Notes: generated by a model from the letters alone, not told the origin. A stretch of 64,000 bases of DNA from Neocallimastix lanati (nom. inval.) (GCA_016946835.1 JACVTC010000011.1:1616001-1680000); one strand, 5' to 3'; shown: positions 33,796-46,453, counted from the first letter of the stretch. Made by a program: numbers and translations.

Positions 33796-34696
33796 AACTT
33801 CCTGGAGAAATAAGGAAGTTTTACTGGGAAAATATTCATTATTCAAGCACTCCTGCGATCAGATCTACAAAATACAAGAAATTTAAATTTGGTTTTAAAA
33901 AATTTATTCATCGTCTATCACTTAAATATTCACAATTTTCTCTTGGATTTTTTTGGATTGGACGAATTAAATGTGGATTCAAATTTGATGTAAAAACGTA
34001 TGTTAAAAGTAATCTAGTATCAGAAAATTGCCCAACATACTGCCCTTGTTGTGGTGAGAGTAACAGCATACCTAGTTTTACACACTGGATTCTTTTATGT
34101 CCTAAATTTGAAGAATTTAGGCAACATTTCATTCCCTTTGTTGATGAAATTTTTATTAATTTTTCTCTAATTGTTCATGAGAAATCATTGAACATTCCTG
34201 ATGATAAAGAGGAAGATTTTGATAATAATATCAATTTTTACGTGCTGTGTCTCCTTCTTGGCGGAAATGCAGTATTTGAAATCTTAAAGATCGGCTCGGG
34301 GGAAAGAAGGCGATTTATTAATAATATTTTTCAATCACCTTCGAACGAGTCTTCTTTCCCGATTTCATATTTTGTGGGGCTTGCGGAATTCCTTACTAAC
34401 GTTATGCCTATTGTGATTGGTGATTTTTACACCATGATCGATTTGTATAGTGTTAGACCTACCGTTGTCAAGAGCGTCGACGTCGTAACGATAAGGCAAA
34501 GAAGAAATTCTGATACAGATTCGAATGATAATTTTCATCCACATGGGGTTATCTTCGATGAATGGGAAGAGTTAGAGGCCATTTCGTCCTCGAAGCTCAT
34601 AACGTAGTTTTTTAATATTAATATAAAAAAAAATTTCATGTATTTAAATTTCATGTATTTTTTAAAAAAATATTATTAAATAAAGTTTATTCCTAG

Positions 34697-34738
<42 letters not shown>
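33796..34738 (+). mobile_element. 5'-truncated LINE (LINE A) with poly(A) tail
   Basis: 943 bp flanked by a perfect 13-bp duplication and ending in a ~40-base poly(A) run. It contains only the ORF2 C-terminus, open from about 33819 to TAG at 34607: LGFFWIGRIKCGFKFD, then a Cys/His cluster CPTYCPCCGES...HWILLCPKF, then a C-terminal domain shared with LINE B (residues around SYFVGLAEFLTNVMP). Truncation at the 5' end, poly(A) and target duplication are marks of target-primed reverse transcription. No stops in the remaining ORF, so a recent insertion. Confidence 0.9.
33819..34607 (+). CDS. LINE ORF2 C-terminal fragment (LINE A)
   Basis: Partial coding sequence with no start of its own; see the element entry. 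It carries the intact zinc-binding cluster that is damaged in LINE B, and a C-terminus ending near HPHGVIFDEWEELE. RT and endonuclease domains are absent, so it cannot be autonomous. Confidence 0.75.
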   Translation, partial: FYWENIHYSSTPAIRSTKYKKFKFGFKKFIHRLSLKYSQFSLGFFWIGRIKCGFKFDVKTYVKSNLVSENCPTYCPCCGESNSIPSFTHWILLCPKFEEFRQHFIPFVDEIFINFSLIVHEKSLNIPDDKEEDFDNNINFYVLCLLLGGNAVFEILKIGSGERRRFINNIFQSPSNESSFPISYFVGLAEFLTNVMPIVIGDFYTMIDLYSVRPTVVKSVDVVTIRQRRNSDTDSNDNFHPHGVIFDEWEELEAISSSKLIT

Positions 34739-34742
<4 letters not shown>

Positions 34743-34751
34743 ACTCAGTTT
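34739..34751 (+). repeat. 13-bp target duplication, right (LINE A)
   Basis: Second copy of GTCTACTCAGTTT directly after the poly(A) tail. Confidence 0.9.
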
Positions 34752-37700
34752 TTAATCTTTGTGTTAGTTGGAACATTAATGGATGGAATGATGAAAAACG
34801 TGATGGTATTAGATACTTTAATGAAATTTTTAAACCCATCTGTATTTGCTTGCAAGAGGTCGGTAATAGCCAATACCTTAATGTACATTCAAATAATTAC
34901 CCATTCCTTTGTCACTATAATACAATTTTACGAAAAACTAATCCAAATATACCCGGTATGAGAGGTCTTAGTATAAGTGTACATCGTTCTTGTTCATTTT
35001 CTCCTGATCCTTTTGAATATAAGTATATCATTTCTGTCAACATTACTTCTTTTTGGGGAACTAAATGCACTATTGGTAATAATTATGTTCCTACGGTCAC
35101 TCATAAAGAAGAAAGAACGAATGCCTTTTCAGAAATTACTAATTGGATAAAGAAACATACTAATACTCTTTCTATTCTTGTAGGTGACTTTAATATGTTT
35201 AAATCCCATTTAGAAAGTTTACTTAATAAATCATCTCATCAGTGGGTCACTAAAAACTTATCGGATCTCGATTTCACATGAGCTCGGGATGGTAGATCGT
35301 CTTGTATTGATCAATGTTTTATTTAATTGTAAAATGAAGGAATACATTAATATGGTATCTGTTTGTAGTACATTCAATGATTTTTTTGATCACTTTCCTT
35401 TTATCCTTTCCTGTAAGTAAAATGACTCAGAAGGTTTTCATGCTCCTACTCCATCTAGAAGATTCAAATGGTCCCAACATATTTGTAAAGAGAAGAAAAT
35501 TGAAATATTCACAAATAACTTCTTCTCAATTCTTCTTAATGAATTTGATGATAATGAATAATTAAGTTCTAATAAAATGGTGAACAAATTTATAGAAACG
35601 GCTAATAAAGTTGGTGATAAAGTTCATGCTAGAGTTCCTAGTGATCTTAAAGGTTTAGCTTTCCACTGCCCTTATTATATAAAGAAACTTTCTCATGAAA
35701 AGCATATTGCATTTTATAAAATCAAAAAATTTTCTTTAGATCTTAATCTTGAAAACCTTGATGATTTTTAAAATTGCTTCGTGAATATAAAAATTTGTGT
35801 GGTAAAGTCAGGTCAATTAAATTTTCTATTAAATAAAAACAATTTCATCAATCAATAGAATCTGCATTTAATGATTTTCGTAACAAAAATGCTAGGTGTG
35901 CTTGGTTAAAATTAAAGAAGCTATCTCATCCAATGTGCTCTAATTCTACTTCATCAAGCGTTTTAAGGGACAAGCAGGGTAACTTTTTATTTTCTCATTC
36001 GGATCAATTGAATCGATTTGCTAAACATTATAGTGAACTAGATTCTGATGTTACTCAACATAGTCTGGATAATGAATACTGGGTAAAAATACTTGAAACT
36101 AATCCTAATAATAATCCTACTTGGGATATTAATGATTCTATTACTATGGAAGAAATTCAAAACACTGTGTTTGATATGAAAAATAATAAAGCTCCTGGAC
36201 CCGATGGTATTCCGATTGAATTTTTTAAAGTCTTCTTTAGTAAATCTGATTTATCCGATAATCAAGATGATTCTTCAATTGTTCACTATTCTAGTTGTGC
36301 TAAATGTTTACTTTCATTATTTAACAAAATCTGGGATGGTGATTTCCCTGAAGGGTAGAATTCGACTTCTATAATATCAATTCCAAAAAAAGGAGATCTT
36401 TCAGATTGCAATAATTTTCATGATATTTCTCTTATTAATGTTGGCTTAAAAATTATTTCAAAGATTGTTACTAATAGAATTGCTAAATATGCCCTTGAAC
36501 ATAAATTTGTTAGACCCGAGCAATTTGGATTTAGAAATAAAGAAGAATGCATAAGTTTATATATTTCAATTAGAGAAATATGTCAAAGAAGAAAATTTCA
36601 AGGAAATTTTACTTATCTTACTTTTCTCGATCTTAAAAAAGCTTATGATTCAGTACTTATCTTTAATATTTTGACCAAATTACATAACTTAGGAATTAGA
36701 GATAAATGTCATCTGTTTTTAAATAATCTTTATCTATCCTCTAAAGCTCGTGCTTTTTTTAATGGTAATTTCTCAGAAGAATTTTCGATTAATCGTGGTG
36801 TTAGACAAGGATGCCCTCTATCTCCTATTTTATTCAATTTGTTCATTAACGATATACTGGATAATTGTGATAAGTATGGTGTATATTTAGATTCTCAATA
36901 TTATTATAGTAGACTTTTTGCAGATGATATTGTTTTAGTTGCTCCATCTAAACAAGCTCTTAAGAAAATTTTGAATAAAGTTCATGAATGGGCTATTAAA
37001 AATGAAATGACTTTTGGAATTAATAAGTGTGCTACTCTTGTTGTAAAACCGATTAACTTTGTTAAACCGATAAATTATGAAGATCCATCTTTCTATATTG
37101 GTAGTAACAAATTACCTAAAACTGACAACTATACTTATTTTGGTATTCCTTTTGATGAATCTTTATCATTGAAACCTATACAATCCAAATTAAACAGTAA
37201 TTTAAATGTCAAATTAAATTCGTACTTTCGATTTCTTATTAATAAATCTATTCCTCTCCCATTGAAGAAATATGCTTTAATTTTGTTTATTCTTAGTCTT
37301 ATTTTATATTATTCTCCTCTCTTTGGTTCAAATAAGAGCAGATGCTCTAAAGCTCAAAAAATTATTAATAGAGGACTTTATTGGAGTTATGGATTTAAAT
37401 TTCGTAATTCTTATGTTAGTCTCTATGTTATTACTTGTAAATTGAGAATACCTCCTTTTTCATCTGTCTGTGCTATATCTCAATTGCGCTGCTTTAGAAA
37501 ATGGAAAAACTCATCATGTATTATTAATCATCTCACTAATAATATTCCTACTATGTCACATTACTCATGGACTAAAGAATCAAGGACTTTGGATAAGAAA
37601 TTAAATGGTAAAAAAACAAGTGAAATAAAAAAGTTTCATTGGGAAAGAGATGTCTTCAAACCCTCAAAAGCTAAAAAAGCAATTATTTACAAGGAGAATA

Positions 37701-38565
37701 ATTTTGGATTTATTTCAGAAATCAAAAACTTAACATTTCAATATCCTAATTATCAGTTAGGATTCTTTTGGATTTCTCGAATTAGGTGTGGTTTTAAATT
37801 TGAAATGAGTATTTCCATTAAAAGAAAAATAGTCTCAGAAGATTGCCCTAAATGTTTCCCTTGTTATGGTATTAGTGTGCCCAGCTTTTCTTACTGGATC
37901 TTTGCCCGTAAAGAATTGGAAAATTACAGAAATAAATCTTTACCTTTTCTAGATGATCTCTTTTTGAAGTTTGCAATGATAATTGAACAAAAATCCTTGA
38001 ATGTTTCTTTAGATTCAGAAAAGGATTATAATAATAATATTTATTACTTTATATTGAGTGCTCTTCTTGGCAGGCGTTCAATATATGAAAAAATTAAACC
38101 TAATGATAAGGAACAAAGACAATTAGTTGACAATATTTTTAAACAAAGTTCAACTTCGTCGACTTTTTCATATTTTGTGGAGATTGCGAAGTTTCTAACA
38201 AACGTAATACCATTAATTTGTCTTTCTTTTAGATTGATGATGAAATGGTATTCCATTGAATCTATTGAATCTACCGTTGCTACGAGCGTCGACGTCAAAA
38301 TGATAAGGCATGGATTTTCACCTCCTGGTGAAAGATCTGATACAGATTCGTTTGAAAACACTAATACTGAAATTATTACTCGCAATAATGGACATGGTGT
38401 TATCATCGATGAATAGAAACTATTGCTCCTAATGCACTTTTATTATTATATAATATATAATATTTTATTTCATCTGTTTTATTTTTTTTTCATTAAAATC
38501 ATGAAATTTTATTATTATTATAAATTAAATAAAGTTATTATCTAAGTCTTAAAAAAAAAATTTTT
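34752..38565 (+). pseudogene. LINE with endonuclease and reverse transcriptase, decayed (LINE B)
   Basis: One long ORF2, now broken. An apurinic-type endonuclease starts at SWNINGW (about 34766) with LQEVG and VGDFN. An RT follows with APGPDGIPIEFFK (about 36192), IPKKGDLSDCNNF, FLDLKKAYDS, NRGVRQGCPLSP and LFADDIVLV (about 36915), then a C-terminal domain with a damaged zinc cluster (CPKCFPCYGIS) and a 3' UTR ending in AATAAAG and a short A run. Stops: TGA at 35279-35281, TAA twice between 35415 and 35565, TAG at 36356-36358 and TAG near 38414. Frame changes near 35330 and 35780. The catalytic residues survive but the element cannot work as it stands. Confidence 0.88.
36671..38416 (+). pseudogene. 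LINE B reverse transcriptase and C-terminal domain (longest open part)
   Basis: 581 codons open in the main frame: RT palm with RQGCPLSP and FADD, thumb, then the LINE-specific C-terminal region. It begins after the nonsense codon at 36356 and lacks the first RT motifs, which lie upstream in the same frame. Confidence 0.8.
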
Positions 38566-38569
38566 TTTC

Positions 38570-39276
38570 TTTATTTATTAAAGCAATCCTTTATTTTGGA
38601 TGTGGTGCAATTCGAAATGTGGCATTCATATTATTGTAATTTAATGCCATAAATTTATGAATATTTTTTAATACTGTTATTGAATATTAAGTTTTATTAA
38701 TAAGGTTATTTATGAGTAAATAGTTGATTAGCAACAAAATGAAATTTACATATATTTATACTAAAGATGTGGCTTGTTCTAGAATACTTTTAATTAATTA
38801 TGTTATATTATATTTTTATTAATAATTTATATTATTGTCACTCTAGATTCATTTTTTATATACTTATATAAATAAATTCATATTATAAATTCATATTATA
38901 ACAAATACAATTATATATAAATAAATAAATCAATTAAATATAAACAATAAATAATAATATTAATGTTTTATTTTCTACAACACAAAAAATAAAAATATTT
39001 TTTTTAAAAACACTTTATAGTTAAAATATATATATATATATATATATTAAAACTAATTAATTCATTATAAATAAAGTAAATAATAAAAAACTTTATATTA
39101 ACAAATAAAAAAGAAAAAAATTTTCCTTTAATTAAAAATTATAAAACCAAATATTTATTTAAAAGATTTTTAACCATAGTATATAATTAAATTTATTTAT
39201 TTAAATAAAAATAATTTAAATTAATCGAGGAAAAGAACAAATTTTTTTTTAACAAAATATATAAATTCAATTTTTC

Positions 39277-39311
<35 letters not shown>

Positions 39312-39690
39312 ATTTGTAAAGTATATAAATATATATACTGAATATAAAATTTTAAATAAATGTAAATCTTTCGTTATTTAAAACAATAAGAAGGAAATTT
39401 TAAAATATGAAAGATTACATAATCATCTTGAAAAAGAAATTGATGCATCTATATCAATTAATTGCAAAACATAAAATTAAAGAAGTTAGAAAAAGTTCAA
39501 ATTCTTTAGGTAAAAAACCTAAATATATATTTAATGAAGTTTCACAAGAAATAAGATTATGGACATTATGCTTTATTATAAATAAAATTAATATAAAATT
39601 TATGTAAAAATTATTATATAGAAAAACAATTCTTCTTTATTAAATAAAATAATATTAATAATTAAAATATATAATATAATATAATTAATC
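38570..39690. other. AT-rich intergenic DNA
   Basis: No supported gene. A 66-codon open stretch at 39407-39607 matches nothing recognised. Includes a (TA)n run near 39027-39050 and poly(A) near 39280-39310. Confidence 0.5.
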
Positions 39691-40075
39691 TGAGCTTCAC
39701 TCTTTAACAAAAAATTAATTTATTTTTACCGTTCATCATAGCAATAATAGGCTCTAAATCCAATAATTCATTAAAAGGTAATCCAAGATATGTATAATTG
39801 ATTAGTGCTTGGTGGATGGTTCATACCAAGTTTTTAATTTTAATACCCCAATCATGAGCTTAATTTAAAAAGGTTTTTTGCAAGAGAATTTTGAAGGAAC
39901 CAACAATGCAATATCATCTGCAAATAGGCCATCATAACACTTTTTTTTTTTTCAGTAATCGTCAAACCATATCTCTTAAATTCATCAAATATATTATTGA
40001 TAAATATAATAAATAAAGCATTTATCAAGTATGTCATTAATAAATATAATAAATAAAATAGTGATTAAGTATATC
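39690..40075 (-). pseudogene. LINE reverse transcriptase remnant
   Basis: Minus-strand translation in more than one frame gives LFIIFINNIFDEFKRYG, then LFADDIALLVPSK, then YTYLGLPF-like text, in the same order as LINE B (LFNLFINDILDNCDKYG, LFADDIVLVAPSK, YTYFGIPF). Stops and frameshifts are present. It is an old fragment in the opposite orientation to LINEs A and B. Confidence 0.7.
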
Positions 40076-41293
40076 CTTGGGCTAAATATTTATCACAAAA
40101 AATAATAAATACTTATTAAATAAATTAGATGATTAAAGAACACCATATGTAATTTCAATATAAAAATATAAACTTATAAAATAATATTATATATTATAAA
40201 ATATATAAATTTTCATAATGATACTTTAAAAGATTATTGTAAATTCTAAATATCATTTATCAACAAGTAAATGTTTCATTAAAGTTCACTTTTTAAATGC
40301 TTAATCAATAATTAATGAACATAATTTTGATAATACTTAAAACAGTTCTATAATTTAATATCTTGTAATAAAATATCAATCTCATATATTATTTGAAAAA
40401 AAATATATATTAATTGTCAAAACGTTATATAGTTCAATATATTCATTTTTGTAATGTTTTAATCTCATAAAACATCATTAATTGTAAAAATGTAAAATAG
40501 TTATCATATTAATTGTAAAAAATTACAACAGCATGACCATTTCATTTTGGGAAATAAAATTTCAATATAAAACCTTCTTTCTAAATTACTGATAATAATC
40601 TCTAAACATCATTTATTTACAGAACTCTTCATCATAGAAATTTAATATCGAAACGTTTAAAAATTTTTTTTTTTTTTAATTTTTTTAATTTTTTAATATT
40701 TTTTTTTAATTTTTTTATAATTTTTTATTTTTTTTTAATTTATTTTTATTTTTTTTTCTTTTAACGTTTCGCTTCCTTCATTTTCTTTTAAATTGTTCTT
40801 TCTTTATAATATGAATTTATTAAATTCTAGATTCTGAGCTCTGTAAATTAAGCAAGATAACGATTTCTCTTATTATCTCATTTTCGCTTCAATCCCGAAT
40901 TTCAAAAAATTTTAAAATTTACTTTTAAAATTTATCTTCCCATTTTTTAAACTTTCTCAAACCTTAAAAAAAATAATAAAGATTTAAATAGCTAAAATTT
41001 AATTTTTTAAATTATAAAATATATATAATTTTTTAAAATAAAAAATATTTAAAATTTTTGTTAATAACTTTCATTTTTTTATTCATTTTATAACTTTCAT
41101 TTATTATTTTTTTTTTTTTTTTTAATTATTCTATTTTTATATACTTCAACGATTGCTTTTTTTTTTTTTTTTTTTTGTTTTGTTTTTTGTTTTGTTTTTT
41201 GGATTTATTTCATTTTGATTATTAATTATATAAATATTTGTTTTATTTTGTTTTTTTCAGCTTATCTAAGTAATTGTATGGGTATATAAAATA

Positions 41294-41326
<33 letters not shown>

Positions 41327-42087
41327 CAAAAAAAAATATCTGTTTTCTAATAATAAAAAAAAAAAAAAAGAAAAGAAAAGAAGAAAAAAAGAAAAAACAA
41401 AAAACAAAAAAGAAAAAACATATTTAATGCTTTTTTTTTTTTTTCTTTCTTTCTTTCTTCTCTTTTCTTTCTTTTTTTCTAAGTTTGAAAATATGTTAAC
41501 AATATAATATATATATGAAAATATTTTTTTTTTCTTCTTAAAATTTAATTAATAAAAAAATTAATATTTCAGAAAATTATTCATTCCTTATATTAATTCT
41601 ATATTATTAATATTATTACTAACTTTTTTTTTTTTTAATATTTATATTATTATATCATAATAAAATATTATTTAAAAATCTATATAATTAACTTTATAAT
41701 ATTAAAAAATTTATCTATTAAAAATTAATAAATCTTAAAATTATCCAAGATAATTTCGAATCATTAATAGCTAAAAAATAAAACATATTTTTAATAAAAT
41801 TATAAAATAATAAAAGAAAAAACTATATAGATTTGATTTAGACTTAAATTAAAATAAAAAAATACATATATTATATGTATAAACGAGTTTTTGGTTTAAA
41901 GAAAGAAAAATATTAATAATTATTATATATATGTATATTTAATTAAATAAAAATATATATATTTTAATTATAATTATTGATAAACGAGTTTTGGTTTAAA
42001 AAAAGAAAAATATTGATAATTATTTTATATATATGTATATTTAATTTAATGGTTGTAATTAATACGTAAATATAGATATATAATAGT
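40076..42087. other. AT-rich intergenic DNA and 3' flank of the PPR gene
   Basis: No gene seen. Contains T-rich stretches (40660-40770, 41100-41340), mirrored poly(T)/poly(A) near 41300-41470, and a duplicated motif AAACGAGTTTTGGTTTAAA (41881 and 41983 regions, one copy with an extra T). Confidence 0.5.
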
Positions 42088-45000
42088 TTAACTTAAGTTA
42101 TTAGAAGCATGAATAGCTTTCATAATAGCAGTATCACGATGTGGCACTGGAGCTATACCTTTAGCCTTCATGTCATCTAAATACTTAAATGCACTATCGT
42201 TAAAGTTTTCTTTAAATGATTCGAGTAAAGCGTTATAAGTAAAAGCGTCTGGAATAACACCATATTTTTCTTTTGGGATTATTTCATTTTCAAATAATTT
42301 TATAGCACTTTCACTATCCCCAATCTTAGCATATACTTTTAAAATGATATTATAAGTATACAAGTTTGGTTCAAGTTTGGCATTTTCAAGTTCTGAATAT
42401 ATTCTAAAGACAGCTTCGGAATCGCCAAGAATTGAATGAGCATGTAAAATTGAATTATAAGTTTCAATTGAAGGCGTAAAATTTTGTGCTATCATTTCCT
42501 TGAATAACATATCAACTGCTTTAATATTTGGTTGCTTAGAATAATATTCTAAAAAGTGGTTATACATTGCAGCTGTTGGAGTAATATTAACTTGTTTGGC
42601 CCAATAACTAATACATGGATTATCTCCGTAACAAGATGCTAATATTCTCCAAGTTAATGGTGTTGGAGAAATATGTTGATGAATCATTTGATTTAAAGTT
42701 TTCCAAGCATCTATCAAGTTACCTCTCTTACCATAAAGTTGAATCATAGTGTGATACATACTACGTCCTGGCTTCTTTGGATGATTGTTAAGAATTTGTG
42801 AAGCACCAAGAATATCATCATTTTCACCATAAGCATTCATTAATAAAGAATAAATATGTGGAGATGGTTCCATTCCTTTACTTTTCATTTCTTTTAACAT
42901 TTGTATTGCCTTTTCAATATTTCCAACTTTAGTGTAAACTAAAACTAGAGAATTATAATGACCAAGACTTGGGGTAATTTTTTTAGATAACATTTCATTT
43001 AGATACTTTAAAGTGTTGTCAACGTCACCTACTCTTGCATATGCATCCATAATATTACTATAAGTAATTTCATTTGCAGATAAAGATGGATCTTTAATAA
43101 CTTGATCGAACCAGTGTTTAGCGCCCTTAGGATCTTCGTTTAATCCATGAGCAGAAATAAGAATATTATATGTTGCAAGAGTTGGTTTTAATTTCTTTTC
43201 TTTCATTTCATTAAAGATCTTTACAGCTGAATTTAATTCCTTATTTTTACCATAAACATCAATTAATGTATTATATGTGAAAATATCTGGTTCTAAATTA
43301 GCTTGCTTCATTTCTTCAAAATAGGCTAAAGCTTTTACTAATTGATGAGATCGACCAAAAGCAGCAATCATGGTTGTAAAATCACCATGATTTGGTTGAT
43401 AACCTGCTTCTTTAATATATTCAACAATTTGAACCATTTCATTTAAATTATTTGGGGACTTTACTGGACCTCTTTCATTTCTTAATATACGTAATATTCT
43501 GGAGAAGTCTGTATGAGTTAATACCTTATAATTATTACTTTCAACAATTTCTTTATAGTACTGCCAAGCCAATTTATCATTTCTCTCAGTTAATGCTTTT
43601 CTCATATTAAGTTGAACTTGACTTACATTTAAACTTGATCCTTTAATATTCATCTTGCTTAAATGTGGTGAACTTATAACAACTTTGGCATTAACTCTTG
43701 CTTTATTAATTACTTTATTTTTATTTTTTGGTTTAATATTTTCTTTTCCAGGACTATTTTCAATGTTCTTTTCAACTTCATTAATTTTTTTGGTATCTAC
43801 AGAACCTTTATTATAATAAACTTTCTTTTTATTTATTTTCTTTTCATTCTTTCCTTTTTTAGCTTTTGGATTTTTGATAACTTTCTTAATATTGTTTAAA
43901 CTTAATACTTCTGATTCCTTTAATTCAGATTTCAACTCTTTATTTTCTTTAGTTCTATTTAATCCTTCTAAGAGATTAGCAGCAAGAATATTTGAATTAA
44001 AATCTTTTTTAGAAGCATTATTTTCATTTACAATATTATAACTAATATAGTTAGTAATATTTTTTGAATCTAATATTGATTTCGAAAGTGCAGACGCAAT
44101 CATATTTTGTTGAATTTGTTTTTCATTATTTTTATTAATCAATGAACTAAATTCATCAAGATACTTTTGATTTTTATTTAAATTATTATTTGTTAATTTA
44201 TTTTCAGAATTCATATTATTAAGAATTGCCTTTGACATTTTCTTTTGCTTTATTTCAGAACCAATAGCACTAGGAAATGTTTCATTTCCTTTAGCTCTTG
44301 CTTTAACAATATCTTCAATAACATCCCCAACTGTAGAATTGATTAAAGTTTGAGGTATATTGGGATTATTGTTTCCAAATATAGTATTATTTCCATTTTT
44401 TGAATGACTATTATCAAACAACGATGGTGATAAATATTCAAAATTATTCCTATATGGAATATTAGTGTATTGTGATTCTCGCTTTAATATAGAATCAATT
44501 GATCCTAATACACTATTATTAGTATTTTTCTGGGGATTTAATGGCGTTGTTGGAAGCTGATGAGAAAAAGAGTGAATATTTTTTGAAAAATTATTCATTG
44601 TATTATTATTAGTTGTAGTTGTATTATTTGCGGTTTTCTGATTTATATAATCTGGAATTGGTGAATAAAATGAAACATTTGTATTATTTATTGGTAAATG
44701 AATATTTTGATTTTGATAATCTAATAATGGTGAATAATATCCAAAATTTGATCCATTTGTACTACCTTCATTATTATTTAATGCAAAAGGTAATACTTGA
44801 TTTAATAATTTTGAATTTTCTGGCAAAGATGGGAAATAATTTATTCCAGCAACGGGTTTTGATTTTCCTGATGTATAATAATTAGAATTTTCATTACTAT
44901 TTTGTTCTATATTATTATTATTTGTTACATTTGCAGCTAAGAAATTTGGATTATTTATTGATGAGTTATTTATTGGTGAATTGTTTATTGGCGTATTATT

Positions 45001-45168
45001 CGGCACTTGATTTTGTCTTCCAAAATTTGAATGATCATATTCATTTGAATATAACTGATTATGTTTTATTGAATGAGTTGAACCACTATATATAGTTGGT
45101 AATAGCTGTGGTGCAATATTTGACGCTATTTGAGGTAAAAGTGGTATTATTGGATCAAAAAAAGACAT
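42088..45168 (-). CDS. Pentatricopeptide repeat (PPR) protein, Asn-rich N-terminus
   Basis: 1026 residues, single exon, ATG at 45168. Residues 1-~450 are Asn/Ser-rich low complexity with many NNN runs; ~440-500 is Lys-rich (KNPKAKKGKNEKKINKKK). From ~575 to ~1015 about twelve PPR-type helical hairpins follow, for example PDIFTYNTLIDVYGKNKELNSAV, KPTLATYNILISAHG and EPNLYTYNIILKVYAKIGD. PPR arrays bind RNA base by base, usually in organelles. The N-terminus (MSFFDPIIPLLPQIASNIAP) has no Arg or Lys and does not look like a mitochondrial presequence. The basic region could aid RNA binding. PPR assignment is firm; target and compartment are unknown. Confidence 0.9.
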   Translation of the reverse strand: MSFFDPIIPLLPQIASNIAPQLLPTIYSGSTHSIKHNQLYSNEYDHSNFGRQNQVPNNTPINNSPINNSSINNPNFLAANVTNNNNIEQNSNENSNYYTSGKSKPVAGINYFPSLPENSKLLNQVLPFALNNNEGSTNGSNFGYYSPLLDYQNQNIHLPINNTNVSFYSPIPDYINQKTANNTTTTNNNTMNNFSKNIHSFSHQLPTTPLNPQKNTNNSVLGSIDSILKRESQYTNIPYRNNFEYLSPSLFDNSHSKNGNNTIFGNNNPNIPQTLINSTVGDVIEDIVKARAKGNETFPSAIGSEIKQKKMSKAILNNMNSENKLTNNNLNKNQKYLDEFSSLINKNNEKQIQQNMIASALSKSILDSKNITNYISYNIVNENNASKKDFNSNILAANLLEGLNRTKENKELKSELKESEVLSLNNIKKVIKNPKAKKGKNEKKINKKKVYYNKGSVDTKKINEVEKNIENSPGKENIKPKNKNKVINKARVNAKVVISSPHLSKMNIKGSSLNVSQVQLNMRKALTERNDKLAWQYYKEIVESNNYKVLTHTDFSRILRILRNERGPVKSPNNLNEMVQIVEYIKEAGYQPNHGDFTTMIAAFGRSHQLVKALAYFEEMKQANLEPDIFTYNTLIDVYGKNKELNSAVKIFNEMKEKKLKPTLATYNILISAHGLNEDPKGAKHWFDQVIKDPSLSANEITYSNIMDAYARVGDVDNTLKYLNEMLSKKITPSLGHYNSLVLVYTKVGNIEKAIQMLKEMKSKGMEPSPHIYSLLMNAYGENDDILGASQILNNHPKKPGRSMYHTMIQLYGKRGNLIDAWKTLNQMIHQHISPTPLTWRILASCYGDNPCISYWAKQVNITPTAAMYNHFLEYYSKQPNIKAVDMLFKEMIAQNFTPSIETYNSILHAHSILGDSEAVFRIYSELENAKLEPNLYTYNIILKVYAKIGDSESAIKLFENEIIPKEKYGVIPDAFTYNALLESFKENFNDSAFKYLDDMKAKGIAPVPHRDTAIMKAIHASNNLS

Positions 45169-46453
45169 TTTTTTATCTATATAAATATAATTATTTTAAA
45201 TTGAAAATTTCACTTAATTAACATTTAATTTCAATTTATTGTTTATTATTTATTACTAATTTTATAATTTATAATTTTATTATTTATTTATTTATTTATA
45301 TTTATTATTATTTCAAATTTTATTATGTTTACTATTTACTTTAAATTTTTTTTGAAATTTTATTTATTACCTTTTTATTATATTTATAATATTATTTATT
45401 TCAATATTTATTTATATTCAATATTTATTGTTTATATATTATATTGCTTTAAAAGTTATTATTTAAAAATTAACATCCAATATATATTGAATATTAAATT
45501 TAATTTTTTATTTTCTTTTATAACTATTTTATTTTTATTTAAGTATTTATTTTATTAATTAATTTGCTTTAATTTTTATTTTTATTTTTTTTTTTCTTTC
45601 TTTCTAATATCTTTTATTTATTTTTTTAATTTATTTTTTTTCTTTTTTTTATTTAAAAATATTTTTTAAAAACTTTTTTATTTTAATTTAAAATTATTCT
45701 TATTTTTTTTTTTGGATTGCTTTTGAAGAAAAAAAAAAAGAAAAAAAGAAAAAAGAAAAAAGAAAAAAGAAATTAAAAGAATAAAAAAACTTTAGATAAT
45801 GAAAAAAACTGAAGATAATACAAATATATTTTATATATGGACAATATCTAATTAGACTAATAAAATAATTTGAAAAGTGATTTATTAATACATATATTAA
45901 AATAAAAAAAAAAAAAAAGAATTATATAAAATATAAAGTTAATATATATTAAAATAAATTTTAAAAATAATAATTTATTGATATATATAGAATTTAATAA
46001 ATAATATACTATGTACATATATGTAATTAGACTTTTTTTCCTTATATAATAATTCTAATATATATGATTCAAAAATTAAAAAAGTTTAATTAATATGTAT
46101 TAAACTACATTTTGTAATATTTATTTTAAAATAATATTAAATAATATTAATATAATATATATTATTTAATATATTATTTATAATTAATATTTATTATAAG
46201 TAGTATTACATGCCTTTCAAGGAAAATAAAATATTTTATATTAATAACTTATTTTAAATTAATTCGGATATATTATTTAAGAACTTGTTTATATAATATT
46301 TACATAATAGGAATATTATTAAATATATCATGGATAAAGATGCAATAAAGTAAGGGGGAACCAATGATAAAGAATATATTAAATAGTATATAATAAAGAC
46401 CTATTAACATGTATAACATATTTATCTATTTATAAAAGTTTTAAAAAATATAA
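45169..46453. other. AT-rich intergenic DNA
   Basis: Upstream side of the PPR gene and left flank of the copia element. T-rich and A-rich tracts only; no gene recognised. Confidence 0.6.

Noticed and set aside
39407-39607. 66-codon ORF starting MKDYIIILKKK
   Set aside because: Composition is slightly more gene-like than background, but there is no domain, no splice partner and no paralogue here; not supported.
41274-41507. 77-codon frame of Phe and Lys runs
   Set aside because: Translation of adjacent poly(T) and poly(A) tracts.
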